Shown piece by piece: positions 63,891 through 64,000 of a stretch of 64,000 nt of DNA. Source of the stretch: Sphingobacterium hungaricum (GTDB lineage Bacteria; Bacteroidota; Bacteroidia; Sphingobacteriales; Sphingobacteriaceae). The first letter of the stretch is position 1, and the number at the start of each line of letters is the position of its first letter. Position numbers and translations under genes: made by a program. The DNA is taken from NCBI RefSeq assembly GCF_015210005.1, contig NZ_MU158698.1:2899273-2963272 (forward strand). The letters are read 5' to 3'. Under the pieces are notes generated by a model. That model saw only the letters and a program-made list of their open reading frames with translations. It had not been told where the DNA came from and made no database searches.

Positions 63891-64000
63891 TTATTGGTGC
63901 TTCTGCAATTTAATAGCATTAATTAAATCTTCCAAATTCCATGCATTTTCTACCGAAAAATCGCCGCTTTTAGTTCTTCTCAATGAAGAAAGGTAAGCGC
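63891..64000 (-). CDS. truB: tRNA pseudouridine(55) synthase TruB, C-terminal end (partial)
   Basis: The last 35 residues are visible, ending at a TAA. AYLSSLRRTKSGDFSVENAW is typical of the TruB tail, followed by NLEDLINAIK. The conserved catalytic domain lies beyond the right edge. Assignment is supported by the following ribF. Confidence 0.85.
   Translation of the reverse strand, partial: AYLSSLRRTKSGDFSVENAWNLEDLINAIKLQKHQ

Overview
The window is a chromosomal segment of a low-GC member of the Bacteroidota, most likely family Sphingobacteriaceae (Sphingobacterium/Pedobacter type). The evidence is two SusC/SusD pairs, a FecI-like sigma/FecR switch, fimbrillin-like and DUF1735 lipoproteins, BshB1 (bacillithiol), many TAnnTTTG -7 promoter boxes and weak or absent Shine-Dalgarno sites. 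The genus is an inference. I see no tRNA, rRNA, IS element, prophage or CRISPR array.

Layout. 0-0.8 kb: end of an Lhr-type helicase and pdeM, a DNA-damage pair. 1-5 kb: an AT-rich DUF4145 gene, a truncated reading frame and a mosaic of palindromic interspersed repeats. 5-10 kb: pyrD, then three secreted proteins on the minus strand (one made of 21-residue repeats, two paralogous) and a VOC protein. 10-13.2 kb: a small membrane protein behind a palindrome, then a small protein and a fimbrillin-like lipoprotein with an unusual C-terminal domain. 13.2-21.2 kb: a minus-strand run with PhyH, DinB, a small tyrosine phosphatase, DUF4272, an SRPBCC membrane protein and cydAB. 21.5-26.5 kb: an orphan SusC/SusD pair closed by a strong terminator. 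26.5-33.4 kb: DUF1801, a minimal AraC regulator and an SDR, then a self-contained TetR-TolC-HlyD-MFS efflux operon with a visible operator and terminator. 34-45 kb: SulP, then ECF sigma, FecR, SusC, SusD, GH18 and DUF1735-LamG, ended by a textbook terminator. 45-50.5 kb: PBP4-type peptidase, UMF1-type MFS, LutA-like protein, Tat-exported TIM-barrel protein and a secreted protein. 50.5-51.25 kb: a 21-bp minisatellite and another copy of the interspersed repeat. 51.25-64 kb: housekeeping genes (NUDIX, CHAP, EamA, ZIP, pabB, purA, fur, rel/spoT, DUF4294, gpx, bshB1, ribF, truB).

How they work together. The clearest system is the 35.7-45.0 kb utilisation locus. An ECF sigma and anti-sigma probably sense loading of the TonB-dependent SusC, and a surface GH18 hydrolase of endo-N-acetylglucosaminidase type releases or trims a glycan captured by SusD and the DUF1735-LamG lipoprotein. 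The efflux operon is a simple repressor-controlled tripartite pump. The less explained parts are the fimbrillin-like protein with a Rossmann/GATase-like tail, the 21-residue repeat protein with its paralogous neighbours, the repeat mosaics, and several long dyads upstream of purA, cydA, the EamA transporter and the 96-residue membrane protein.
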